A stretch of 64,000 nt of DNA from the NCBI GenBank assembly GCA_907163375.1, contig CAJQUW010001148.1, positions 62,001 through 126,000 of the forward strand, written 5' to 3'. The position numbers were made by a program, and so were the translations under genes. The stretch's first letter is position 1. Each line of letters starts with the position of its first letter. A model generated the notes under the pieces. It ran no database searches. It was not told where the DNA came from and saw only the letters and a program-made list of their open reading frames with translations. The stretch comes from Prostheceraeus crozeri. Lineage: Eukaryota > Platyhelminthes > Polycladida > Euryleptidae. This document shows, piece after piece, positions 38,711 to 50,400 of this stretch.

Positions 38711-39018
38711 GTTCGCACTGATCTTTGATTGCGACAGTTTTATATGAAGGCGACAGCATAGTTCAAAAAGTTAAGAAGTTAGTAAACAATTCTATTGCTT
38801 CATCAGGCAAGATAACGCTACAGCTTTCAACAGTATGACTTGGAAAAGCACTGAAATAAGAGAAGCTATGAAATATGCTTAAAAAATACTCATCAGGAAA
38901 GTATGGATGTGAGCCACTGTCTTTGTTTTCACAAAAATAGACTTCACAAGTCTGGTTCAAATGTGATCTGCGACTCAGAAGGACAGATTAAGCCTGATTG
39001 ATAACGAAATAAACTACA

Positions 39019-39104
39019 AGGAGCAGAGGGTACATCTCGGGATTATTGTGGTTCGCGAAAATGATGCCGCGGTCCGGATCCGGAGTTTGGGAACCTCTGC
39101 TCCA
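39019..39104. mobile_element. hAT-type terminal fragment
   Basis: GGAGCAGAGG opens this short stretch, and its complement closes it as GTTTGGGAACCTCTGCTCC. CAGAGGTTCCCAAACTCCGG is typical of hAT ends. It may be a very short internally deleted copy or one end of a larger element that includes the transposase fragment at 40216. Confidence 0.45.
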
Positions 39105-40215
39105 TAGAATGTTTAGAGGAAGAAAATTGCTTCCTAATGGCCCTCTTTATGTAGATTTTACCTCGCATAATTTATGACTGCCAGTGACGAACTAGAATGG
39201 TTAACTTGATTTTTTACTAGGTTATTAGTTTAATGGACCAAAACAACAGTTAGCCTATAACCTAGTATTCTCAGCGCATTTGCTACTGGCTTTCACATCA
39301 TTTTCTGGCCATCATAGAATTGCTTTTCCACTAATGACAGAAAGGCTAAGCTTTCTTTTCCAAGCAGCATGGTCAGACTTAACAGTAAAGCATCACTCCA
39401 TGTATTTTTCCTGTAAATTCTATAGACCAAGAATTAGGATTTGTATCAACATTTGGCGAAGCATCTGAAATAATCCGAATCTATGAGATATATGTTTGTT
39501 ATCAACCATGACATGAAAAATCAAGAATGTAATTGAAAAGGATAAGACATCAACTCGCACTTCGGTTTTCCCACATGGGGTTTTCGTCCGAAAATACAGA
39601 GGCAGAACAGCAGACTTCTCCAAATTATTGGTTTCATAGAATAAAGAATCATAAATGTAGACTGCTGAGTTGATGGCACTTCACACACTGCAGGAAGTAA
39701 TTACAGATACCACTCCTTGTTCCAATCCCCAATTCCGCCTCACACAATCCAAGAAAGGTAAATTAAATAGGTTCAGTAAAATAATTAATTTGATAATCTA
39801 TGCGATTTTATGAAATTTTTCTCTGTGGCTTGACCAGTTTGAATTGCTGTGGAGGAGTGACATCGATAGCTATGGTAATGAAACTAATAGTGTGGATGCA
39901 GACTAGTGTGCTGAACTTAAGTTTGGCTTTTTTGGGTAATCGGTGCAGTAGCGCAGAATATTTTGGCTCTTTTGGATCATTTGGAAATGATCACTGTCCC
40001 TTCATTTACACTAGGAAAATGGTCGCATTTGACTAATCTAACGTCTGGTACATATTTTTCGTCGTAAAAATAGGGTTATCGCACTGTTTTTGTAGCTGTA
40101 CTATCATTTTAAAAAAATCCCTACTGATGTTGATGCTAACTCCATCCACTTCGACTGTACTTCGTCATGATCGCCTGCATCCATATTCATTGTTTATTAT
40201 TTACTAGACATAAGA

Positions 40216-40593
40216 GAGCTGTACTACCACACTGAAATTCGTTGGTCTGAGCTCACTCGTGGCAAAAAGCAGATTTGTTTATTTGCTAGATGAAGTATGT
40301 TAATGTTTATAAAGCATGATATTGAATTCCGAGAATTACGTGATGAGAGATGGCTGTCAGACTTGGCCTTTCTTTCAGATGTCACAGCGCATCTTTATCA
40401 TTTAAATTTGCAGATACAAGGGAAGAATCAATTAACAACAGATTTTTTCTGCCATACCGAAACATTTCAGCTGAAATTGCAGTTGTTTGAATCACAGTTA
40501 ACGGCTTCAGATTTGACATATTTTTCGACATGTAAAACCTGTGTTACTGCTGAAGATCGTGATAATGTATTGCCCAGTTTTCTAAAGGCATAA
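40216..40593 (+). pseudogene. hAT transposase C-terminal fragment (ZBED5/GTF2IRD2-like)
   Basis: LYYHTEIRWSELTRGKK, an in-frame TGA before 40297, and then RELRDERWLSDLAFLSDVTAHLYHLNLQ and QGKNQLTTDFF match the order and wording of the conserved block in hAT transposases and their domesticated relatives (ZBED5, GTF2IRD2, SCAND3). In those, YHTEVRWLSRGKVL precedes WLSDLAFLVDITxHLNxLNLxLQGK. The rest of the protein is missing or unreadable. It is a transposon remnant, not a host gene. A CAGGGTTGCAC end ending at 42046 (minus orientation) may be its 3' terminus. Confidence 0.7.
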
Positions 40594-43500
40594 AGCAATT
40601 GTACCAGGAAAAGGACAGGCCCTTGCAGATCAGAAATGACAGGGCTCAACAGGATAAAGATGAAACTGGCTCCAGCTAACCTTACACGCGCAACACTTCC
40701 CACTGATGACGTTTTTGTTCTTTTCTGCTGGTGCACAAACTGTAAATCCTTAGTGCTTCATCAGCCGGTGATGTGCTTTTTGTACATACACAAATCTGAA
40801 TATACAGTTTTCTGAATATCTAATATACTACAGATAATAATCTAATATATATAATACCTATGAGTATATATGCAACTGCGAATTTTGAAGACTTCCATAG
40901 TACAGCAATTTTTTCAATATAAAAGCAGTGTGGGCATTGGAGATGTACAATTATAGGCTTACAAGGATTCCGTACAACTGATTATGATGTGTTGTGGATA
41001 AGCCTAAATGCAAACTTGCATTCTACGTACTCTTCAACCGTCACTTTTTTGTCTTAAACTTTGTAAACAACTTACCACGTATGACTGAAACTGAAGTTAA
41101 ACCCTCGTCTCACTGGGGTATTATGCCGAACGCACCTCATAGATCTCCAAAGTCATAAAACAATTTTGCCAAATCACACATCAATCGAAAGGGCATTGAA
41201 GTGATTGATAAAAACAGCATTATTTTTATTTTTAAGGTCATCTCTGGGCTGAGGTGAAAGTCAAAAATGCCAATTTTTAATAAATTTCTATTATTCCAAT
41301 CATCATTTTCATTAATCAATCACTATTTGAAATGAAAAATGACAACAATAACTAATAAACCATATACACTAATCGAAAAATCTGGTCAGGGTGGTCAATA
41401 AAATGATGTTCATTGATCGTTATGGATTAAATAATTGTCATTAGATGAGGTCAAATAATTCAAGCTTTTAGTTCAACTTAAATTGCACTAAAATTCATTT
41501 TCTAAAATTGAATTTCTGCAGATGAAGAAACAAGCCAATGGTGGTGAGTTTTTATCGACACAGGCTAAAAGTAGCATGATTCTAAAAATTTTCAATAATT
41601 GCTGATTATATGAAGAGCTACTGTAAATTGTACAAAAAAATTAAAAATCAAATTTGAAATTCAAACATGCATACAAATTAAGCAGATAATTTCAAATTCA
41701 AAAACTTTGCATGCGTGAATATCTTTATATCGATGGAAACACTGCACTGGAAGTGAAATACACCGAAATCAGCCAAAATATTTCAAACATTCAAGTTTTA
41801 AAAGATCGCACGCCAAATTTATTTTCCTTCAGTCAAAAGTTGCATAACACGTAGAAAGCAATCTATTAGATATCTATTGGCCACTGCTTGTTTGGTTTAC
41901 AAGACATTCAAAAATAATTCGTCAGTAGGTTGAGGGTTAAGATTAGCATAAATGTTACCTGAGATGTCATAAATCTAAAAAGAAAAGTGGCCGCCAATAC
42001 TTAACACAAAAAATGGCCCTCGAAAAGAACAAGATGTGCAACCCTGCCCTAGAAGCAAATGATAGATGTGGAAAAAGTCATTGGGAAAACGATTTTTAGT
42101 AAGATGTCAAGGACCATAATCTGACATTACTTAATGAGAACAAAAATCTTAGGAAAATCTAGAAGCCATGCCGCTTTATTGAAAAAATTTGCAAATTTTC
42201 GCCGATATGACGGTCAATAAAGCAGTTTGGTTTATTTCTAGATTTTCTTCAAAATATGCTGCCTTTGTCAACACATCAGTTATTGTTCAAAATTGCTCAT
42301 ACTCATTTTCAACACGGATGCTGCTTTCCAGGCCACCCTATCTTCCAGACCCGTGGGCACCCTACGATAAGGAATCATTAAAATCCTCTGATAATTATCC
42401 AATAATTGAAGTGAGTCTGGTTTGTTGATTTTTTCACGGAACATTGGGTTCCACAAGGTTTTCGGATCATTTTTGACTGAATATAGAAAACGAACCGCCT
42501 CTACCTCAAAAGCGGAAGACCTAAGCGACTCTAAGCGAATATGCCCACTTATGTTTACAAAACCGAAATTCCTGTAGAACAGTACCCTATTTACCGAATA
42601 CATTCTCGTATTTAGCACAAAACGAGGTATTGTAATACATTGAAAGATTTATTCGATCATTTTTTACTTCCTAAATTTTCAACAATTATCGACTGAAGAG
42701 ACAGTTACGAAAACACGAGATTTTCACTGGGCGCCTTTTCGATCCACAGATCAGAGAAGGCCCAAGTGGAATGACCACCAGTCCAAAAATCAGCGGCTAC
42801 AGAAGGCTTGTCGTCCCGCTGCGTAACATGTCTCTAGACCGATGCTAGCCGTTGGGTAGGGTAGAACAAACACATAATGATATCACATTTTTACTTTGCG
42901 GAGCTGATTTGTACGTATTGCAAAAACGTAGTGATGTGTTTGAAGTGTAGTCAAAATGACTTGACAGGTCGTGAGCTATCTGGTGCGTGAGAAACGCGTC
43001 TAGACTGAGACAACGATCAAGCTCACATACAAGCAAATTTACAAACAACACAGTACTTGGCACAAGAGACATGAATCATACGCGCGCCGGGTCACAAATA
43101 AGACAAATCAAAAACTACTATTTTCAGTATGCACGCGGATTTGTGGGTTGATTTCTTCTATACATAGATATATAAATATTCCGTTCATTGTATAAATACT
43201 TCAATTTTGAGAATCGAAATGTTTTGAATGATATCGAAACTGTCTTTAGCGAAAGTTGAAATGTTCAGTAACAATTCTAACTATGCCTATGAGCTATGTA
43301 AAGTACTGTGTACCACGCACTAATACATTGTCTCTAAATTTTGTGTATATGAATCAATGTGATGAATGGTCTACTGAATCGCTTTTACATTTGCAATTAG
43401 CAGTACAAGTGTATATATATAATTATATATAGTACAGCGATATGGCTAAGAACAAATCAATGTTGTGAAAAGTTGGAAGAAGAAACAAGAGGATGACTTT

Positions 43501-44253
43501 AAATAAAGTTAAAGACGAAAAAGTGAAGTCAATCTATCGAAACAAGATGTGTCAGAAAAATGGAGGGGATGAGATGAATGATATAGGTATTGATTGATCA
43601 CAGATAGACTTTCATATGTAATGCTAGCACTGCCACCGCATTTCTTGATTGAATCTTGATCTTTAGACTACCTCAGAGATATGAATTCAACTTTCGGAAT
43701 GAAAGAATTGACAGTGCTTTTAATCGGAAACCAATTGCTTGCATCAAAACGCAGTTGATCAACGGTTTAACGTTGAACACACTCCCAGAAATATCAATTC
43801 TCAATAAATTAATAGGACTGACTATGTTCCATCAAGTGATGGAATCATGCATTTTTGTAACATAAACAAATCGTTAACACAGATACAACAACGGTTGTAT
43901 GCCTGTCTGAAGCCGCGCGCATAGATAGGCCACGGGCATTATCCACATGCACACAGATCGATCGTCCAAGAACCTAAACATTCATCGACATCAAATCTGA
44001 GTAAAGATCTCAATTCCGTTTTATCAATCATTAATGCTGAATGAGTAACAGATTGTGCACCCATCAAGTAATCATCAGTTATTTCCGGCGTTGTCTTTGA
44101 AAGCGATAGATCTATCGCCAAATCTATTTCGAAGAACTGCTGACGTCAAGTAGATACGCAAGTTGAAATTTCGATCTCTAAATAGTGCGAAGTCAATTGT
44201 CGGGACTCTCGAGAGAAATAACGAGGCTGCGACAGCACAGTAGATTAACTGAG
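40594..44253. other. spacer downstream of clathrin; no further gene seen
   Basis: Contains a hAT-like end at 42036-42046 (GTGCAACCCTG) and an AT-rich short repeat near 43415-43435. A 112-codon minus-strand frame (42280-42618) and a 79-codon plus-strand frame overlap it antisense. Neither was recognised. The clathrin 3'UTR should lie just below 44254, but a clear polyadenylation signal was not located. Confidence 0.35.
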
Positions 44254-44408
44254 TTAATGGAAGGTACCGGGAGGACCAGTGGCCGGTCCTCCAAAATATC
44301 CACCAGTGGGAGGCACACCTGCCATGCCATAAGAAGCTGCCGGTACACCAGTCACACCAGGTGGCGGAACTCCCATTGGCCCAGCAGTAATCATCAGAGG
44401 CGCCTCTC
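44254..44408 (-). CDS. CLTC: clathrin heavy chain last exon
   Basis: Follows CGTTTTCAG. The split Arg codon (A|GA) is followed by [20 protein letters not shown] and a Gly/Pro tail ending GPPGTFH, then TAA. It aligns with vertebrate QLMLTAGP plus the Pro/Gly/Tyr-rich C-terminus, which differs in detail. Confidence 0.9.
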
Positions 44409-47400
44409 CTGAAAACGACAAAGATAATGTTCAATGCTAATACGAACATCACTACAACAAATAATCATGCAATAAATGAGAAATTACAATCAATCAAGGC
44501 AATTGTGAGTAATTAATGAATCACTTAAATTATCAACGAGATTTGTGATGCAATATTGACTAGCTTGTTATGAGCAGATGAAATATTTCCCAATTTCTGG
44601 AGTATTTACAAGCTGTTTAGGTCAATAAATGCATATTGAATTTCGAACTGATCTCTGAAATTAAGAATTACTTAAATCTCAACTGCTTTACTTGCAATAA
44701 TCTTGCAAGTAATGACTGGATTTCAGGACATCTTAGTTAGTACAAGCTAATAGCGCTTAGAGAATAATATGAGAATCCCCGTAAGCAAATATCACTATCA
44801 CAATTATTTCAGTAAGCAAGCTTTCACCACTGAACTGATATTAAGAAAATGCAAGTAACCTCGAGGAAATGAAAACAAACGTAATCAAAACCAAATCGAA
44901 AATTATGTACAGTACTGTGTACCTGACATAATGCGAGGATAACCGATTAGGTCTAACAACGAAAAAACATTTCATAATCAATCATTTCATTTCAGCACTT
45001 GCACAAGAGGTTCAACAAATTTACTGTCATTTGATATAAACAGCTTCTTTATTACTCAGTCAATTGCTTTAAACATGTCTCCCACTGATTTGACATTATT
45101 TATCATATTACATGTATTATTACAGCGACATTATTATTTCATGTAAAGGATTATCTGAGTGACCGGATTCGCTCAGAGTTGTCTAGGCTTATCTAACAAT
45201 AAAATGTACCGTCATCAATGCATCACCTAAAAATCACATGCGAATTAACTGTTGTGCATCGAAAATTTGATTTGTTTTTTCCTATTGGGTTCTCTCTGGC
45301 ACAGGAGCTAGCTGACGGTGTGATCTCTTGACTGCATTGTCGAGTCGATGGTGTAATTTGAAGTCCGCAAGATCCAGAATGAAAGCATGACAACGCTCCA
45401 ACCAAGTCTGACCATTTCATCACCGTCTACTGCTTCCGGCTTGAATGAATAAATTCAATACATTCTGACCAAAATTCTACTGAGTCAATTTTTCGGGGGA
45501 GATTGACATACCCAGGCCTCACACTAAGTAGGTATGCAAAAATGGGAGGATAAACTTCGTAATGATGATCATGAAAAGGGGACCACACAAATTTTGTCCC
45601 ATTCTTGTAAAATTATGTCAATTACAGACAAGGGTTGAAATAGGACAGGGGTTCTGTATAGCCAGTTGGCCCTCAAAAGGCCCATGGTATGTTCGATGGT
45701 AATCATTAATAGTTCGCAACCTCACAGTTCAATCACTTGTCGAATATGGGAAGACATTCCTTTGATCAGGCGGCTGATTACTTCTTGATCTTAAACTCTC
45801 CTACTCCTGCCTTAACAAAGTCGAGAAAGACCGGTAATTGATCATTTGCGAAACAGGAAAAAATGATCAAAATGAAAACATGAACACATATAGTCAAAAC
45901 TTCTAAACGTCAGTATTTCAATCCCGTTGCAGCCAAACTTAAGCTACCTAAGTTCACCCACCTTTCGAGCTTATGCTTGGCTTGATAGTGATCCTTCCGT
46001 CGGACTTACATTTTTCATGTGAACTGTTTCGTTATTTTATGGACTTGAGTCTCGTGCTTTTCAAGTCATACACCTCTTGCGATAGATGGTTATTCATACT
46101 AGTATTTAATTGATTACATATCATTATCTAACATATCAGTTAGATTCATAGAATTTTTTCTTACTGTCATTTTTATATCAATTTTCTTGTCATTTCTATC
46201 ATATTCTGTTAATCAAAATAAAGAAGAACCGCAAACAAGCTTTATTTCCAGTTACTGCAGTTCATTTACTTTTGTTAAGTTCGTTTTCTGTTAATCAGTT
46301 GCTGATTGTCATACATATTTTATTTATTACATGAAATTATCATATCTAGGCACCCGTTTTATGCCCATCATGTATTTTTGTTGTCATTGTTATACCCGTA
46401 TATCATCTAGTTTATCTGCTTTATCAAAACAAAGAAGTAACCAAACAAGCTACTTTCAGTCACTTATTATCACACCCGCTTTCAAACACCATTTTTATGG
46501 GGTACCGGCATGTACAACTATTGTTAGACACGGATGCTGGAGACGGCGAGGTCGTGGACATTATTGGCCACGCGAAGATTCTCCCTAAAGCTGCGGCGGT
46601 TTTCGTCCATCAGCCTGCACAACTCCAAGAGACCGGTCTTCTTTTTTGTGTGATGCCGCGTGTTGTTTATCTTGGCGTTGGAGGCAGAACTTCTTCATCA
46701 ACTTTATTTTTCCTGAGATCGTAGTCTATCAAGTTGGTATCTTCGATATTGAATTTTGCGCGAATGTTGTTCGATCCACGGATAAACTTCATTGATTCGG
46801 TATCTGCTGATGATATTCTGCCAATCGCCGAAGTCGTTGATGCCAATCTAAGGTCAACGTACACATCTTGTTACCAATGGCTTTTTCGAAATCCGTCAAG
46901 TCGGTGACTACTTTTTTTCTTAATGACTGTTCGCACTGATGGCATGCCAACTGTCTGCAGACATGAAGGTGTGCCCCTTCTCCAAGAACTTCAATGTGAT
47001 TTCAGTGGCTTGAATGTGTCGGCTGTTCACAGCTAATAATAAACAAGAAAATAATGAAACCAATATTCTCTTTCTTCAAAACTCTTTTCAAGGTCATGTC
47101 AGAGACCTTCCTTTCGGGATTTGATTCGTTGTATTCCCGATGCATACGGAACGCGGAACAGTCGTTTGGAAGTTACCTTCTATGAGGCGAATGAGGCACC
47201 TCCGGTGGTGTGGTGCAGAAGGTTTGTACGATAAAATTGCACGAATAGCTTTCTCGTCGTTCTTATGCGGGCATGCCTGACGGCCACGTTGGTCGGATTG
47301 AGGTGCGATAGAGTCCTCACCGGATACAGGATCATGGATCACTTCGGATGGAGGTCGATCGAGTGCGTTTCTAATTGGCTCATCGGAATGTTCGTTGTAA

Positions 47401-50400
47401 CCGAGACATCTCATAAAGAAATATTTGCACATCGTCTGTGTCTGTACACAACTTGGCATCTGACATTTGATTGCTCTTGATTTTGTCTTTGATGACGAGA
47501 GGTTACCGATATTAATGCACACAGTCAGGTAGGCCGCAAGTGTGGGAAAGGACAGGGAAATAAAGTATTTTGCAGATTTGTTGGTGGGTTGGCTCAAACG
47601 GACACCCTGAAGGACCCAACTCAGCTAAGCTAATTTGGGGACAGTGGTATTGTGAATTATTTTCCACCTGAATTACCTTACATGAGGTGGGTCCTCTGCG
47701 GTGTCCGTTTGAGCCAACCCATCAACAAATCTCACAAGAAACGCGTCAGCACTATATCTCTCACTCTGCAACAATGGTGGACGATAAATTTGATGAATTC
47801 CTTAAGATAGGAGAAATCCTGAAAATAATAAAACCGGATGAATTGCAATTCGTCATCGGTCATCGGAATAAAGCTTTTTATTATTATTATTTATTTCTAT
47901 GAATAGGAGAAATCCCTATAAAATATGAGTAGGTAAAAGAAAAAGTGGACCAGTAGATGGTCGATACATGTCTCCCACTCTCCCCAATAAAGTCTCGATT
48001 AAGTTCATTTTAATTATCAAAAAATTGTTAATATTTGAAGACACTAATATATTTGTCCACTTCAAAGTTTTCGTCAGTGGTTCAACCACCAACAAAAATG
48101 CTTTGACATTACACATTCAGAGTTATGTGGAGTATGATGAAAAATTTACACTTGGTTTGAATCGCCAACCTTTCCAGCCAAGTAAGCGTCGCTGCATGAG
48201 GTGGGTCTTTTGGGGGTGTCTGTTTGAGCCAACCCAACAAATCTCAAAAAACGACTTTCAATTCCTTCCTCTCTCACACACTTATGGCCTACCAGACTAC
48301 ATGCATTAAAACCGGCAACCTTTGCAGCTTAGTTAAACCTCCTGGGCGTCTGCTATATATCTTTCACTTGAAGTCGCCAGAAAATATGAATTTCTCCCTA
48401 TGAAGTCACGATAAATTTGATACATTCCTAAAAATAGGAAAAGCAGGAGAAATCCTGAAATAGGAGATATAAACCGAAAAATAGGAAAAATTGGAGGTAT
48501 ACAAGGCACATGTCATGCTCAGATTTTTGTGATGCCTTTCTCAATTGATCAACTCTTGCATTTTTTTCGGTCTAGTTTTGGGTACCAACACCAGTATGCA
48601 AGCTTTCGAATTAATTTTAAGTGTAACAGACTACAATTGTTGAAAAACTCACAAAAATGCAATAGACCTAAATATGCAAACAGGCCTGTGCTTCAAACCA
48701 ACATAACTGATGCGGTTATTTATTTAGAAAAATGCCAAAAACCATGCAATCAGACCGTGAATCACGCGGAATGTAGTAAGCATCTCCAGGTACAGGAATA
48801 GTCCGTGTATACATGTGCAAGATTCATAGAGAATGGAAGAATTGATTGTACTTACTGTTGAAAACTATCGGATTCGCCTCGTGTTCTGCCTTCTCTTCCG
48901 CTTCTGTCCTCACCTGTTCGGACTGTTCGAGTTTATCAACCTGAAAAGTTAACATTTCTATCAATACATTTCCTCAGGAATTCGCAATTTGTTCATCTCG
49001 AAGAAATTTTTTTATGATTCCCAATGTGAAAACTTATATGAAAAATACTGATTTGCATATTATCTTCATATCTGCAGCATGTGAGAATAGCGACTACATA
49101 CTTGGAACCGCAATAGCATGCTAGCATAATAATTCGTTTCATTTTCGAGCACGCTAGTGTCTCTTCAGGAGAGCGAAATATGCTGAAACCAGTTTCGTAA
49201 CACTTCTCATTTCCATTATCAACGAACACGTTTCGCTGTCAACGTCTAGACTTCAAAATGCTGGCACCTCCGATTCTACAGTTTCTATGATCTGTTTGCA
49301 AAAATCAAGCAGCTGATTTCGATTGCAACCAATGTCAAAGGACCATGCAAATTTTTTTTATCACCGAAATTCGCTGCATCCAAAATTATAAAAAAGTGTA
49401 TACCCGTACAGAAATGGGAGGAAAACTGAAACATACTCCATTTCTGTGCGGGTAGAGCCTATAGAAGCTCGAAAAAACTAAGGTAGCACTTATTGATCTG
49501 CTATATTTTCGCTGAAGCTTAAAATTCCGTCCTCGATGAGGCTGGGAAGAACTGGCGCATTGAAACTCGTCGCTCCGGTCATACGATGGAAGTTCCTTCA
49601 ACAGGAAAGATGCCTCTAAGCGACACCATCGTGATCTCTCCCATCACAACTGATCCAGGCTGTGAAGCAAAACTATTGTGAAAGACCAACTCACCGGCGA
49701 ACTCTTGAGTCCTTTACGTAGCAATAGACCCGTCACAGATAAATAAGAGGTTCTCGTACCAAAAAGAAACACGCAAAGATAGCTTATCAACTGCATCGGC
49801 AGCTGCAGCATGAAAACCTATGCAGACTACCATCTCAAATCCTGTGCCATATTTTTTCTCTAGAGTGGTAGGAAGCCACGAACAAGTCCAGCAAGAACGA
49901 TTCATCTGATTTACTTACATGAAACTTTCTTTTGAATTCTGCTATTTATCTAGCTACGTTTAGGGAAGCAAGTGCAAGTAAGTAAAAACATCCACAGTGT
50001 ATCCATCTTCATTCGTAACACATGAAGAGTGGGTATGTCCCATCATTCATTATTTCTGTGATTTTTGATTGGTGAGTGATCAAAATAAATAAATAGATGA
50101 CTTTTGTTTATACTCGGAAGCACATTAGGTACGGAGCCTTTCTTCCATGTGGCCGAGTTGTCATTTACCACTCTCATTCTTTTTCGTGCTGAGTGTTTAG
50201 GAAGAATGCAGAGTGTACCTATTTTAAAAGTCATTAGGTTTGACCCGACCAAGATTTGAACCAAGGTCTCCAGGACGCAGAGCGAACACTACCACAAGGC
50301 CACAGAGTCGGTATCAGCGCTGGCCACAGCGCGGATCAGGTACATTTTTGCGCCACGTATTCAGAAAAATCAAAAAAATGATTCAATAAACCGAAATTGG

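Noticed and set aside
42280-42618. 112-codon minus-strand frame
   Set aside because: No recognisable motif, no splice context, and an overlapping plus-strand frame; probably chance.
44075-44452. 125-codon minus-strand frame overlapping the last clathrin exon
   Set aside because: Wrong frame. The clathrin frame is fixed by homology and splice phase.
50225-50312. Possible tRNA gene on the minus strand
   Set aside because: B box and A box are recognisable but stems do not pair, and a SINE body and repeat tail follow.
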